Below, piece by piece: positions 27,190 to 36,293 of a DNA stretch of 64,000 nucleotides. This stretch comes from TC-15 sp034437275. Its GTDB lineage: Bacteria; Chloroflexota; Anaerolineae; Aggregatilineales; Aggregatilineaceae. The notes under the pieces are model-generated. The model was not told the DNA's origin. It was given only the letters and a program-made list of their open reading frames with translations, and did no database searches. Both the position numbers and the translations under genes were made by a program. How positions within the stretch are numbered: the first letter of the stretch is position 1; every line of letters starts with the position of its first letter. The stretch is from the NCBI GenBank assembly GCA_034437275.1, contig DAOTUD010000031.1:1-64000 (forward strand), written 5' to 3'.

Positions 27190-27299
27190 GCAGGATGGTC
27201 ACGCGCCATCCTGCCGCATTCGACGGTGACCGGGCGCGATAGCCCGGTGATAGGTTTTGGCATAACGAAACAGCCTGTGAGCGTGATCGCAGGCTGTTT
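27190..27299 (+). terminator. Three consecutive hairpins downstream of the hydrolase gene
   Basis: Stem 1 is GCAGGATGG/CCATCCTGC (27190-27198 with 27206-27214). Stem 2 is ACCGGGC/GCCCGGT (27229-27235 with 27242-27248). Stem 3 is AAACAGCCTG/CAGGCTGTTT (27268-27277 with 27290-27299). Stem 3 ends in TTTG and is the best terminator candidate, though its T-run is short. Confidence 0.6.
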
Positions 27300-27333
27300 G
27301 CATGATCAAGTGGAGCAGGAGCACTTCCGCCCC

Positions 27334-27389
27334 ACTAGCCAATCTAGTAGATAAGTAAGGTAGATATCCCACCATATGTAAGATATAAT
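27334..27389 (+). promoter_or_regulatory. AT-rich promoter region of first histidine kinase
   Basis: The inverted repeat ACTAG-CCAAT-CTAGT (27334-27348) is followed by an AT-rich stretch and a TATAAT at 27384-27389. No good -35 is present at 17 bases, so an activator or the palindrome-binding protein may matter. Confidence 0.4.
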
Positions 27390-27428
27390 ATGATAATTTA
27401 ACCGTGTGCGTATCTTGCGGTGGAGTTC

Positions 27429-30400
27429 ATGTCGGAACAAGCACGTAATGTCGATTCGCTGGCCGGGCTGGTAACATGCCAGCCCGGATATGGCATTTTG
27501 CTCCGTGCATTTGACCTCGTGCTGGCGGTGGCGGTGCTGGCGGTGGCCTGGCTGCTGCGTCCGGCAGACCTGCTCGCGGATGGGTGGGTGCTCCTCGTGC
27601 TGGCGGCGGCGCACAGCGCCACCAACATTTTCACCGGTCACCTTTCGGTACGCACCATTCAAAGTTTCACAGCCATCATCCCCCTGGCGACCGTGCTGGC
27701 GCTCGGCTATGCAGCCAGCGTGATCACGGTGTTGGTGGGCACGCTGCTGGTCGCAGCATTTCACAGGGTGCACCGGCAGCGCACCGCCCGCCCCGGTGCG
27801 CCCTATCCGACCCAGATGATCCTGGTGTGTACCGGGGACTATGGGGCGGCGTTGGGCGCGACGTATGGACTGTACCGGCTGCTAGGCGGCTCCATCGCGT
27901 GGGATGCACTCACGGCGACCGATATCCTGCTGCTGGGCGTGCTGATGGGCGTGTATGTGCTGGCGCTGCAGATCACGTTTCTGCTGCGGGTGCTGCTCGT
28001 GCATGACAGCACACTCGCCCGCGTGACCCCCCGCCAGATGGGGCAGACCATGCTGGCGCGGGTGGTGCCGCTGCCGCTGGCGGTCGTGATCGCCCTCGCA
28101 CATGACCGGGTCGAGCAGCCGGGCAGCTTCTTGCTCGTGATAGCCGGGATCACCGGCGGCATCTGGCTGCTGCAGTTTGCGCTGCGCACACGGCTGGTTT
28201 TCGAGCGACGGCTGCACGCGCTGGCCAGTCTCAACCGCATCGGCCACGCGATCACCGCGAACCTGTCGCTGGACGACCTGTTCGAAACGCTCTACGACCA
28301 CGTCCAGACCTTGTTCGACTTCACCACGCTGACCATCGCCTTTTATGACAGCCGCCGGGACGATATCTCGTTCCCCTTTGTGATGGTCCACGATCAGCCG
28401 CAGCACTGCCCCCCACACACGTCGGGCTACAGCGCCACTGCACACATTATCAACACGCGCCAGCCGCTGCTGCTCCAGGACGATGTCGAACGCCGCCTGT
28501 CCGCGATGGGGATCGCCCCACCGGACAGTGTACCGGCCTGTTATGTCGGCGTGCCGCTGGTGGTCCACGACGACGTAATCGGCGTTGTCACCCTGCAGCA
28601 CGACACGCGGCCCTACGCCTTTTCGGGCGAAGACGTCGACCTGCTGGCGACGATAGCGGCGCAAACGGCGGTCGCCATTCGCAACGCGCGCCTGTTCCAG
28701 GAGACGGAAGCCGCCTCGACCAACCTGCACGCGCTGGTGCAGTCGTCCCGGCTGTTCACCTCCTCGCTGAACCTGCAAACCGTCGCGCGGATGATCGTGC
28801 AGCATTTGCGCGACGCCTCACCAGCGGCGGCGGTCTCGCTGTACGAGTGGCGCACCGAGCAAGGCGACCTCGACCTGCTGGCGCATGTGCCGGACGACAC
28901 CATGAGCGCCACCTGGGCCGGACGGCTGCTCCGCGAGCAGCGGGTAGGGCTGCGCCGCGCGATCACACAGGGCCACGCGCTGACGCTCAGCCTGGACGCG
29001 CGTCCGCTGCTGGTGATCCCGCTGCTGGTGCAGCACAAGGCGCTCGGACTGGCGGTGTTGTGGGGGCTGCGCGGCGATGCGCTGCCTGCCCGCCAGCGGA
29101 GTTTGATCGAGGGGCTGGTCAACCAGGCCGCGAACGCCCTGCAAAACGCGCGCACCTACAGCCAGGCCGATGCGTCGCTGCACGACCGGCTGATCAAGCT
29201 CTCAGCTATCGAGGTTTTGGCGCGCAACATGTCCGCCACGCTGGACATGAAGTCGATCATCAACGACGTGCTGGCGGCGGCGATGTCCACGATGGATGTA
29301 GCGCTGGGCGGTTGCGCGCTGGCCGCAGAAGACGATACCTTCGCGGTGGTGGCCCACCAGGATTCACACGGGACGCCGTTTTCGGCCCCCTTTACCGGCC
29401 AGATCAGCTCGCAGGGGGTGATCGGGCGCGTGCTGCGGACGCATCGCTCGGTGATCGTCGCCGACACGCTGGCCGACCCGGATTACATCAGCCTGGTGGA
29501 CGGGATGCGCTCGGAGTTGTGCGTCCCCATCATGCGCGAGGGGCGTCCAATCGGGGTGTTGAATTTCGAGGATTACCGGGTCAACGCCTTCAACGCGTCG
29601 CACGTGCAGTTTGTGCAAACGCTGGCCGAACACGCCGCGATTGCCATCGAAAACGCGCGCCTGCTCAACGACGGGCAGCGCCAGATCGCGGCGCTGATGG
29701 CGCTGCGTGCCCTGTCGCTAAAACTCCTGGCCGCGCTCGATCTGGCGGCGGTCAGCGCGGCGGTGGTGGAACACGCCCAAACAATCACGCACGCGGAAGA
29801 CATCCGGCTGTATTGGTGCTCGAATGCCGATGACACCCTGCAATTGGCGGCGCAGCGTGGCGCAGCGCGCCCCAACGACCTGCCCATCGTTCGCCGTGTG
29901 GCGCGCACCCGGCAGCCGTACTACGCGGTCGCCGCCGAAGACCTGCCTTCCTACCGTTCGTTTATTCCACAGCCCGGCTTCGAGTCGCTGGTGTGCGTCC
30001 CGATTGCGCGCGGCGAGCACCTGCTGGGTGTGCTGGCCCTGGTCGTCACCGACACCGACTACTACACACAGATCGAACTCCAGGCGCTGGATGTGCTGGC
30101 CAACCAGGCGGCGGTCGCGGTCGACAACACGCGGCTGTACGAGGAGGTCCGCGCCGGGCGCGACCTCCTGCAAGCGACGCTCGACTCGACCTACGAAGGC
30201 ATGATGCTGCTCGACAGCCGGAGCCGCTTGCTGCGGGCCAACGCTGCCGCCGAACGGATGCTGGGGCATACGCTGGAGGCGTACCTGGGCCACAGTTTCG
30301 TGCGCTGGGTACACGCCATGGGCCGCCAACAGGTGCACGCCCTGACCGGCTATACGCTGGACCAACTGCGCGCGTACATGGCCGATGTGCGTGCCAACCC

Positions 30401-31268
30401 GGACCAACCGACACATCGCCAGTTCGCGCAGCGGCGCGGGGACGACGTGTACTACATCGACGAAACCGGCATGCCCGTGCTGGACGATGAAGGCCGGACC
30501 GCCGGCTGGCTGCTGGTGTGGCGCGATATCACCGAGGAACGCCAGCTCGACGACCTGCGCCGCGAACTCAGCAGCATGATCGTCCACGACCTGCGCAGCC
30601 CGCTGACCTCGATCCTCAGCAGCCTGACGATGTTCAAAGACCTGCTGGCCGAAGAAGAAACCGACCTCGCCCTGTTCGACGACGTGATCGATATCAGCCT
30701 CAACAGCACGCACTCGATGTTAAACCTGGTGCAATCCCTGCTGGATGTGGCCCGCCTGGAGCAGAACCGGGTGGCGCTGGACTGCGAGCCATTGATTCTG
30801 AACGACTCGGTCATCGTGGCCATGGTTTCGGCCCTGAGCCTGGCGCTCAACGCCGACATTGAGCTGCGCTCGCTGATCCCCGGCGATCTGCCGCCGGTGT
30901 GGATCGACGACGACAAGATACAGCGCGTGCTGGTCAATTTGCTGGATAACGCGCTGCGACACACGCCCGTCGGCGGCGCGATTCGCGTCGAAGCCGCGCC
31001 GCGCCCGGCAGAGGACATGGTGATGGTGTGTGTGGTCGATACCGGGCCGGGCATCCCGCCGGAGGCACGCACGCGCATCTTCGAGAAGTTCACCCAGCTT
31101 GAGCAGCAAGCGCTGCGCGGGCATAAAGGCACCGGGCTGGGGCTGACCTTCTGCAAACTGGTCGTCGAGGCGCACGGTGGGCAGATCTGGATCGAGGAAG
31201 GCCCGGAAGGCGGCGCAGCTTTCTGTTTCACGCTGCCGGTGGCCACGAGCGACCTCTCCGAGATCTGA
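27429..31268 (+). CDS. Membrane multi-GAF/PAS sensor histidine kinase
   Basis: About 1279 residues. Seven or eight membrane helices (about 20-255) form an uncharacterised sensor module. Four GAF-like domains follow (about 270-420, 425-570, 590-745, 755-900), then a PAS domain (about 905-1035). The HisKA H-box MIVHDLRSPLTS has His at about 1053. The ATPase domain has LVNLLDNALRH (N box), VDTGPGIP and GTGLGLTFCKLVVEAHGG. The ATG at 27429 has GGTGGAG just upstream; an in-frame GTG at 27420 is possible. No response regulator is encoded nearby. The next gene is a shorter paralogue. Signal and partner are unknown. Confidence 0.92.
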   Translation: MSEQARNVDSLAGLVTCQPGYGILLRAFDLVLAVAVLAVAWLLRPADLLADGWVLLVLAAAHSATNIFTGHLSVRTIQSFTAIIPLATVLALGYAASVITVLVGTLLVAAFHRVHRQRTARPGAPYPTQMILVCTGDYGAALGATYGLYRLLGGSIAWDALTATDILLLGVLMGVYVLALQITFLLRVLLVHDSTLARVTPRQMGQTMLARVVPLPLAVVIALAHDRVEQPGSFLLVIAGITGGIWLLQFALRTRLVFERRLHALASLNRIGHAITANLSLDDLFETLYDHVQTLFDFTTLTIAFYDSRRDDISFPFVMVHDQPQHCPPHTSGYSATAHIINTRQPLLLQDDVERRLSAMGIAPPDSVPACYVGVPLVVHDDVIGVVTLQHDTRPYAFSGEDVDLLATIAAQTAVAIRNARLFQETEAASTNLHALVQSSRLFTSSLNLQTVARMIVQHLRDASPAAAVSLYEWRTEQGDLDLLAHVPDDTMSATWAGRLLREQRVGLRRAITQGHALTLSLDARPLLVIPLLVQHKALGLAVLWGLRGDALPARQRSLIEGLVNQAANALQNARTYSQADASLHDRLIKLSAIEVLARNMSATLDMKSIINDVLAAAMSTMDVALGGCALAAEDDTFAVVAHQDSHGTPFSAPFTGQISSQGVIGRVLRTHRSVIVADTLADPDYISLVDGMRSELCVPIMREGRPIGVLNFEDYRVNAFNASHVQFVQTLAEHAAIAIENARLLNDGQRQIAALMALRALSLKLLAALDLAAVSAAVVEHAQTITHAEDIRLYWCSNADDTLQLAAQRGAARPNDLPIVRRVARTRQPYYAVAAEDLPSYRSFIPQPGFESLVCVPIARGEHLLGVLALVVTDTDYYTQIELQALDVLANQAAVAVDNTRLYEEVRAGRDLLQATLDSTYEGMMLLDSRSRLLRANAAAERMLGHTLEAYLGHSFVRWVHAMGRQQVHALTGYTLDQLRAYMADVRANPDQPTHRQFAQRRGDDVYYIDETGMPVLDDEGRTAGWLLVWRDITEERQLDDLRRELSSMIVHDLRSPLTSILSSLTMFKDLLAEEETDLALFDDVIDISLNSTHSMLNLVQSLLDVARLEQNRVALDCEPLILNDSVIVAMVSALSLALNADIELRSLIPGDLPPVWIDDDKIQRVLVNLLDNALRHTPVGGAIRVEAAPRPAEDMVMVCVVDTGPGIPPEARTRIFEKFTQLEQQALRGHKGTGLGLTFCKLVVEAHGGQIWIEEGPEGGAAFCFTLPVATSDLSEI

Positions 31269-31288
31269 TCTTTTCCACCTGCCAGCAG

Positions 31289-31317
31289 TTCCCATGCCAG
31301 GATTCTCGTGATACAGT
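31289..31317 (+). promoter_or_regulatory. Candidate promoter of second histidine kinase
   Basis: TTCCCA at 31289-31294 and TACAGT at 31312-31317 are 17 bases apart in the 91-base gap between the two kinase genes. The match is moderate, so the second kinase may be read from either this site or the upstream promoter. Confidence 0.35.
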
Positions 31318-31359
31318 GTAGATGTGGGCAGCGATCATGCACTGAACGGAGTATGACGG

Positions 31360-34300
31360 GTGCAACGTTCACGTATTTTGATTTTCACCTGGATACTGGG
31401 GCTGGTGACGGGGATCATCATGCTGGCCAGCTTCCCAGATTTCAGTACGGTCGATATCACGGTCTGGCTGTTGTTCGCGGTGCTGGTGGGGGTGATGCTC
31501 AACCTGAGCACGCTGCTGGATGAGGTGGTGGTCTCGCCGGCGACGACGGCGGCGATGATGGCATACCTGACGATTGGCGAGGGACAGGCCGCCCCGGCGG
31601 CGGTGTGGTGTGTGGCGGTCGGGGCCTTGGGGGGCAACCTGGGCTGGCTGGCGCGCACGCTGCCGGGCCAACCCTGGCCCGCGTATGGGCAGGTGCTGCG
31701 CAACGTGACGATCAGCATCGTCCAGTTGACGATCGGGGTCTTCATCGCGGGGTGGGCCTACCAGCAGTTCGACGGGCGGCTGCCGCTGGACCAGTTGCAC
31801 AGCGCGGATATTTTGCCGCTGTCGGCCTTCTTCTCGATCTATCTGGCGATCTACCTCAGCATACTGCTGCTGGAAGCGCACCTCTCGCGGCGGCGCACGC
31901 CGCGCATGGTGGCGCAGTACTGGCAGGGGCTGGTCGGCGTGATCCTGCTGCCGCTGCCGTTCGCGGTGGTCGGCGCGGTGGCGTACCACGAGCTGTCGTC
32001 GCTGGCGTTCGCGATCCTGATCGGCGGCCTGCTGATCATCGTGACCGGCGTGCATCGCATCACCCAGGCCGAAGCACGCTCGCGCGAGCAGGTGCTCGAA
32101 CTGTCGGCGCTTTCGGCCATCAGCCAGGCCATGCGCTCCAACCTGGATTTTAACGCGCTGCTGGACGTGGTCTACGAGCAGGTGTCGAACCTGATCAACG
32201 TCGACAACTTCACGGTCGCGCTTTTCGACGAGAATCGCAGCGTGCTCTACTACCCGCTCAACATCCAGCAGCACCAGCATGTCCCGCGCGAACCCCACGA
32301 GGCGGGTAACGGCCTGCTGGAGTGGGTCATCACCCAGCGCGCGCCGCTGCTGCTGCCCGATCGGGTGACGCGCCGCGCCCAGGAGATGGGCCGGACCCCG
32401 CCGGACCGCAGCGTGTACTCGTGGCTGGGCGTGCCGCTGGTCGCCCCGGAGCGCGTGCTGGGCTGCATGGCGGTCTACTCGGACCGGTCCGGCCAGAGCC
32501 TCACCCCAAAAGACCTGCACGTGCTGGCCAACATCGCCGGACAGACCGGGATCGCCACCGACAACACGCAGCTTTATGACCAGGCCCGCGACCGGGCGGT
32601 GCAGTTGGCAACGCTGAACAACATCTCGGTCATCTTAAGCGGCACGCTGGACGTCGAGCAGATCCTCGACCTGACCGGATCCTCGGCGGTGGCGGTGGCA
32701 AGCTGCAATGCCATCGCGCTGTACATGTGGTGGGACGGCACGCATCACCCGCTGACGCTGGCCCGGCACAATGGCCTGAGCGAGCACTTCGTCGACAATG
32801 CGCCCGCACCGCTGCTGATGGACATCGACGACTTGCAGCGCCGCCGCCAGCCGGTGATCGTCACCGACATGAGCATCGACCAGCGGACGCACAACATCCG
32901 CCCCCTGATGAACCGCGAGCAGAAGCACGCCTGGATCGAGTTCTTGCTGCGCAAGGGCGACGATCTGCTGGGCATCCTGGTCTTTTATTACCACGAGTCG
33001 CGCCGCTTCAGCACCGACGAGATCGAACTGCTGCGCACCTTCACCAACCAGGCGGCGCTGGCGATCAGCAATGCCCGGCTGTACACCCAGACCGACGAGG
33101 CGCTGGATCGGCGCGTGGAGCAGTTGTCGGCGCTGGCCGAGATCAGCCGCGAACTGACCTCGACGCTCAACATGCAGGGGCTGTTCCAGTTGGTGCTGGA
33201 CCGCGCGCTGGAAGCCACACAGTCGGCGACCGGGCTGCTGCTGCTGCGCACGGAAGACAGCAACCAGATTCCGTCGCTGGTGGCCTACCGGGGCTTTCCG
33301 CCCGACGCTTTCGATCGCACCAACCCGCTGGGCGGCTACGTCGCCAAAACGTTCAGCGCGGGCGAGCCGACGCTGATCGCGGACCTGGTGCAAGAGTCCG
33401 GGATTGTGCGGCAGGATGAGCGCGTGCGGTCCCAACTCAACGTGCCGGTGATGCGCAACACCGAAGTGCTGGGCGTGATCTCGCTGGGCAGCGACCGTCC
33501 CGACGATTACACCCCGGACGATCAAACCTTCGTGACCCAACTCGCCAACCAGGCCCGCATCGCCATCGACAATGCGCGCCTGTTCCGCCGCATCGAAATC
33601 GCGCGCGACCGGCTCCAGATCATCCTGGACAGCATGAAGGAAGCGGTCATCCTGATCGAGGCCGGCGGGTCGATCACGCTGGCCAACCCGCGCGTGGAGT
33701 GGCTGCTGGGGCTGTCGCCGCAGGCGGTGCTTGACGTGCCGGTGGTCGACCTGCTCAACGATCCAGACCTGGAACTGGCCGAACGGCTGGGCTTCCAGCC
33801 AGATGCGCTGCTGGCGCTGGTGCATAACCTGGACAACCGGCGGTGGGAAACCACGTCGCGGGGGGACGGACGCCTGACCTTCGCCATCCAGACGCCGCAA
33901 AAAACACGCTTCGTCGACCGCACCAACGCCCCGGTCCGGGACGAGACCGGGCGCGTGATCGGGCTGTTGATGGTGTTTTCCGACGTGACCGAAGAACGCG
34001 AACTCGAACAGGCCCGCGAAGACCTGAGCAACATGATCGTGCACGACCTGCGCGGCCCGTTGACGGCGATCACCACCAGCCTCAAGCTGCTCAACGAGAT
34101 CGCGCCGCCGGATGATCCGATCGGGCGTGCCGTCAAGCAAACCACCGAAGCGGCAGCCCGCGCGGTACGCAAGCTGCTGAACCTGGTCGATTCGCTGCTG
34201 GATATCTCCAAACTGGAAAGCGGCATGATGACGCTGGAGCGCGAACCGGCCCAACTGGCCCCGCTGTGCCGGGCGGTGGCCGACGAGTTCGCCCCGCTGG

Positions 34301-34731
34301 CGCAGGAGTTGGAGGTCAGCCTGGGCGTGGATATACCCGACGACCTGGCGATCCTCAACATCGACAGCGAAAAGATCGAGCGTGTGCTGCTCAACCTGGT
34401 GGACAACGCGATCAAGTTTACGCCCGCCGGGGGCAGTGTCAGCATCCGGGCCTATATGCCCAAACAGGCTGGCGGGTCGGATGAATACGTGCGGGTGGAC
34501 GTGCGGGATAGTGGCCCAGGGGTGCCGGACGAGCACAAGGAGCGCCTGTTCGACCGCTTCGCGCAGCTCGACGAACAGCGGGGCCGTCGCCGGGGCACCG
34601 GGCTGGGGCTGACGTTCTGCAAGCTTGCAGTCGAGGCACACGAGGGCGAGATCTGGGTCGAGGATAACCCCGGCGGCGGGGCAGTCTTCGCGTTTACGCT
34701 GCCGGTGCTGGACGAGGCAAGCTGGGTCTAG
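31360..34731 (+). CDS. Membrane multi-GAF/PAS sensor histidine kinase (paralogue)
   Basis: A 1123-residue kinase with the same plan as its upstream neighbour: six to eight membrane helices (about 5-235), three GAF-like domains (about 250-400, 410-565, 585-740), PAS (about 745-875), HisKA with MIVHDLRGPLTAI (His about 895), and an ATPase domain with LLNLVDNAIKFTP, VRDSGPGVP and GTGLGLTFCKLAVEAHEG. It has one GAF fewer than the first kinase. Translation starts at GTG 31360 with GGAG about eight bases upstream. The stop overlaps the convergent CBS gene by CTAG. It has no receiver domain, so the phosphate acceptor must be elsewhere. Confidence 0.92.
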   Translation: MQRSRILIFTWILGLVTGIIMLASFPDFSTVDITVWLLFAVLVGVMLNLSTLLDEVVVSPATTAAMMAYLTIGEGQAAPAAVWCVAVGALGGNLGWLARTLPGQPWPAYGQVLRNVTISIVQLTIGVFIAGWAYQQFDGRLPLDQLHSADILPLSAFFSIYLAIYLSILLLEAHLSRRRTPRMVAQYWQGLVGVILLPLPFAVVGAVAYHELSSLAFAILIGGLLIIVTGVHRITQAEARSREQVLELSALSAISQAMRSNLDFNALLDVVYEQVSNLINVDNFTVALFDENRSVLYYPLNIQQHQHVPREPHEAGNGLLEWVITQRAPLLLPDRVTRRAQEMGRTPPDRSVYSWLGVPLVAPERVLGCMAVYSDRSGQSLTPKDLHVLANIAGQTGIATDNTQLYDQARDRAVQLATLNNISVILSGTLDVEQILDLTGSSAVAVASCNAIALYMWWDGTHHPLTLARHNGLSEHFVDNAPAPLLMDIDDLQRRRQPVIVTDMSIDQRTHNIRPLMNREQKHAWIEFLLRKGDDLLGILVFYYHESRRFSTDEIELLRTFTNQAALAISNARLYTQTDEALDRRVEQLSALAEISRELTSTLNMQGLFQLVLDRALEATQSATGLLLLRTEDSNQIPSLVAYRGFPPDAFDRTNPLGGYVAKTFSAGEPTLIADLVQESGIVRQDERVRSQLNVPVMRNTEVLGVISLGSDRPDDYTPDDQTFVTQLANQARIAIDNARLFRRIEIARDRLQIILDSMKEAVILIEAGGSITLANPRVEWLLGLSPQAVLDVPVVDLLNDPDLELAERLGFQPDALLALVHNLDNRRWETTSRGDGRLTFAIQTPQKTRFVDRTNAPVRDETGRVIGLLMVFSDVTEERELEQAREDLSNMIVHDLRGPLTAITTSLKLLNEIAPPDDPIGRAVKQTTEAAARAVRKLLNLVDSLLDISKLESGMMTLEREPAQLAPLCRAVADEFAPLAQELEVSLGVDIPDDLAILNIDSEKIERVLLNLVDNAIKFTPAGGSVSIRAYMPKQAGGSDEYVRVDVRDSGPGVPDEHKERLFDRFAQLDEQRGRRRGTGLGLTFCKLAVEAHEGEIWVEDNPGGGAVFAFTLPVLDEASWV

Positions 34732-35147
34732 TTCGCCTCGCGCAGGGTGTCACGCAGCACCCGCAGCAGGTCGGTCACCGTCAGGATGCCGACCAGCCGC
34801 CGCCCATCGACGACCGGCAGCCCGCTGATCTTGTGCTTCAGCAGCAGCTGCACAGCCTCCTCCAGCAGCAGATCGGGCGCAGCCGTGATCGGGTCCGGCG
34901 TCATGCACGCATCGACCTGGGTGTGCGCCAGCAGCATCTCGTCCTGCCAGCGTTCGCGCATCACCAACGGTGAGTTCACTGCCAGCCGCAGGTCGCGGTC
35001 GGTGATGATGCCGCACAGCGTGCCGTCCTCGTCCACAACCGGCAGCTGGCGGCAGTTAGCCGCTTGCATTCGTTCCTGGGCAGTTTTGAGCGTATCCTGT
35101 GGCCCGATGGTCACCAGCTCAAGCGTCATTACGTCGCGTACCTTCAT
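34728..35147 (-). CDS. Two-CBS-domain protein
   Basis: A 139-residue protein made only of two CBS domains (about 1-60 and 75-135), each with the usual V-x-x-x-L-T or D-x-x-x-P pattern: MTLELVTIGPQDTLKTAQER, GIITDRDLR, then DPITAAPDLLLEEAV and GILTVTDLLRVL. CBS pairs bind adenosine nucleotides and often act as energy sensors. It follows the GT4 gene by 21 bases on the same strand, so it is probably the last gene of the wecG-GT4 operon. The partner it regulates is unknown. Confidence 0.9.
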   Translation of the reverse strand: MKVRDVMTLELVTIGPQDTLKTAQERMQAANCRQLPVVDEDGTLCGIITDRDLRLAVNSPLVMRERWQDEMLLAHTQVDACMTPDPITAAPDLLLEEAVQLLLKHKISGLPVVDGRRLVGILTVTDLLRVLRDTLREAN

Positions 35148-35168
35148 AAGCTCCCCTATCCCAAATTC

Positions 35169-36293
35169 TCAGCGATCATGCGCGCGCCGGTACACGTCGA
35201 GCGTTTCGCGGGCCGCCCGCTGCCAGGAGAAATGCGCTGCGCGTTTCGGACCGGCGGCGGCCATCTCGGCGCGCAAGTCGGGATCGTCCAGCACCAGGCG
35301 CAGCACGCCGGTCATGTGATCCACGTCGTGCGGGTTGAAGTAGTGCGGCACATCCGCGCCCAGCTCCGGCATACTCGATTCGCGGCTGCTGACGACGGGC
35401 GCGCCGCAGGCCATCGCCTCCAGCACCGGCAGGCCCGCGCCCTCATACATCGACGCCATGACGTACACCATCGCCGCATTAAAGACCGCCGGCAGGTCAT
35501 CATCCGGCACATAGCCGGGGAACAGCACCGCATCGTTGAGGCCGAGTTCCTCGACGCGCGCGAAAAACTCGTCGTAGAGCCAGCCCTTCGCGCCGACCAC
35601 CACCCAGTACAGCCCCCGATCGTGGCGTCGCAGCCGGGCCACGCACTCCGCCAGCCGCGACAGGTTCTTGCGCGGCTCGATGGTGCCGACCGACAGGATG
35701 AAGCGCTCCGGCAGGTGGTACTGCTGGCGCACCCGGTCGATCTCGGACTCCGGCACGACGCGGAAATGCGGCGCGGCGGCCTCGTGCACCACCGTGATCT
35801 TGTTGTCCGGGGTGTGGTAATGGCGCATCAGGTCGTTTTTGGTGGCCTGCGACACGGTGATGATCGCGTCGGCGCGACGCACAAACAGCGGCATGGCGGC
35901 CTTCAGGAACCAGTAATTGAGCCGCTTGTGGTGCTCTGGGAACAGGTGAAAGATCAGGTCGTGCACCGTCATCACGGTCGGCACACTGCGCAGCGGCAGC
36001 AGCAGGTGCTCGGTGGCGTGGAACAAGCTGGCGTCCGGCACCAAGCGCCGGAACGACATACGCGACAATTGGCCCAGGAAAACCATCATCCGCCAGGGCT
36101 TGTAGCCCATCCGGATCGAGCGCTGCGGCACCCCGGCCCACTCGTCGAACTGTTGGGCCTGCCGGGTGCGGTTGTAGAACAAGGCCAGCGGCGGCTCGGC
36201 CTCCTGGAGCAGCGCCTGGGTCAGCGAGCGCGTATAGCGCCCCAGGCCCGCCCGGCTGTTGATCGCGGCGGATACATCGACGTAAGTTGTCAC
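35169..36293 (-). CDS. Glycosyltransferase family 4
   Basis: About 374 residues with the GT-B fold. The N-domain has SRAGLGRYTRSL and TVHDLIFHLFPEHHKR; the C-domain has ILSVGTIEPRKNLSRL, LFPGYVPDDDLPAVFNAA and the E-x7-E motif in YEGAGLPVLEAMACGAPVV. It most resembles mannosyltransferases of O-antigen or exopolysaccharide synthesis. The GTG at 36293 overlaps the wecG TGA (GTGA) and has AGGGGA eight bases upstream, so it is chosen over an in-frame start at 36329. It is co-transcribed with wecG and the CBS gene. Confidence 0.9.
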   Translation of the reverse strand: MTTYVDVSAAINSRAGLGRYTRSLTQALLQEAEPPLALFYNRTRQAQQFDEWAGVPQRSIRMGYKPWRMMVFLGQLSRMSFRRLVPDASLFHATEHLLLPLRSVPTVMTVHDLIFHLFPEHHKRLNYWFLKAAMPLFVRRADAIITVSQATKNDLMRHYHTPDNKITVVHEAAAPHFRVVPESEIDRVRQQYHLPERFILSVGTIEPRKNLSRLAECVARLRRHDRGLYWVVVGAKGWLYDEFFARVEELGLNDAVLFPGYVPDDDLPAVFNAAMVYVMASMYEGAGLPVLEAMACGAPVVSSRESSMPELGADVPHYFNPHDVDHMTGVLRLVLDDPDLRAEMAAAGPKRAAHFSWQRAARETLDVYRRAHDR

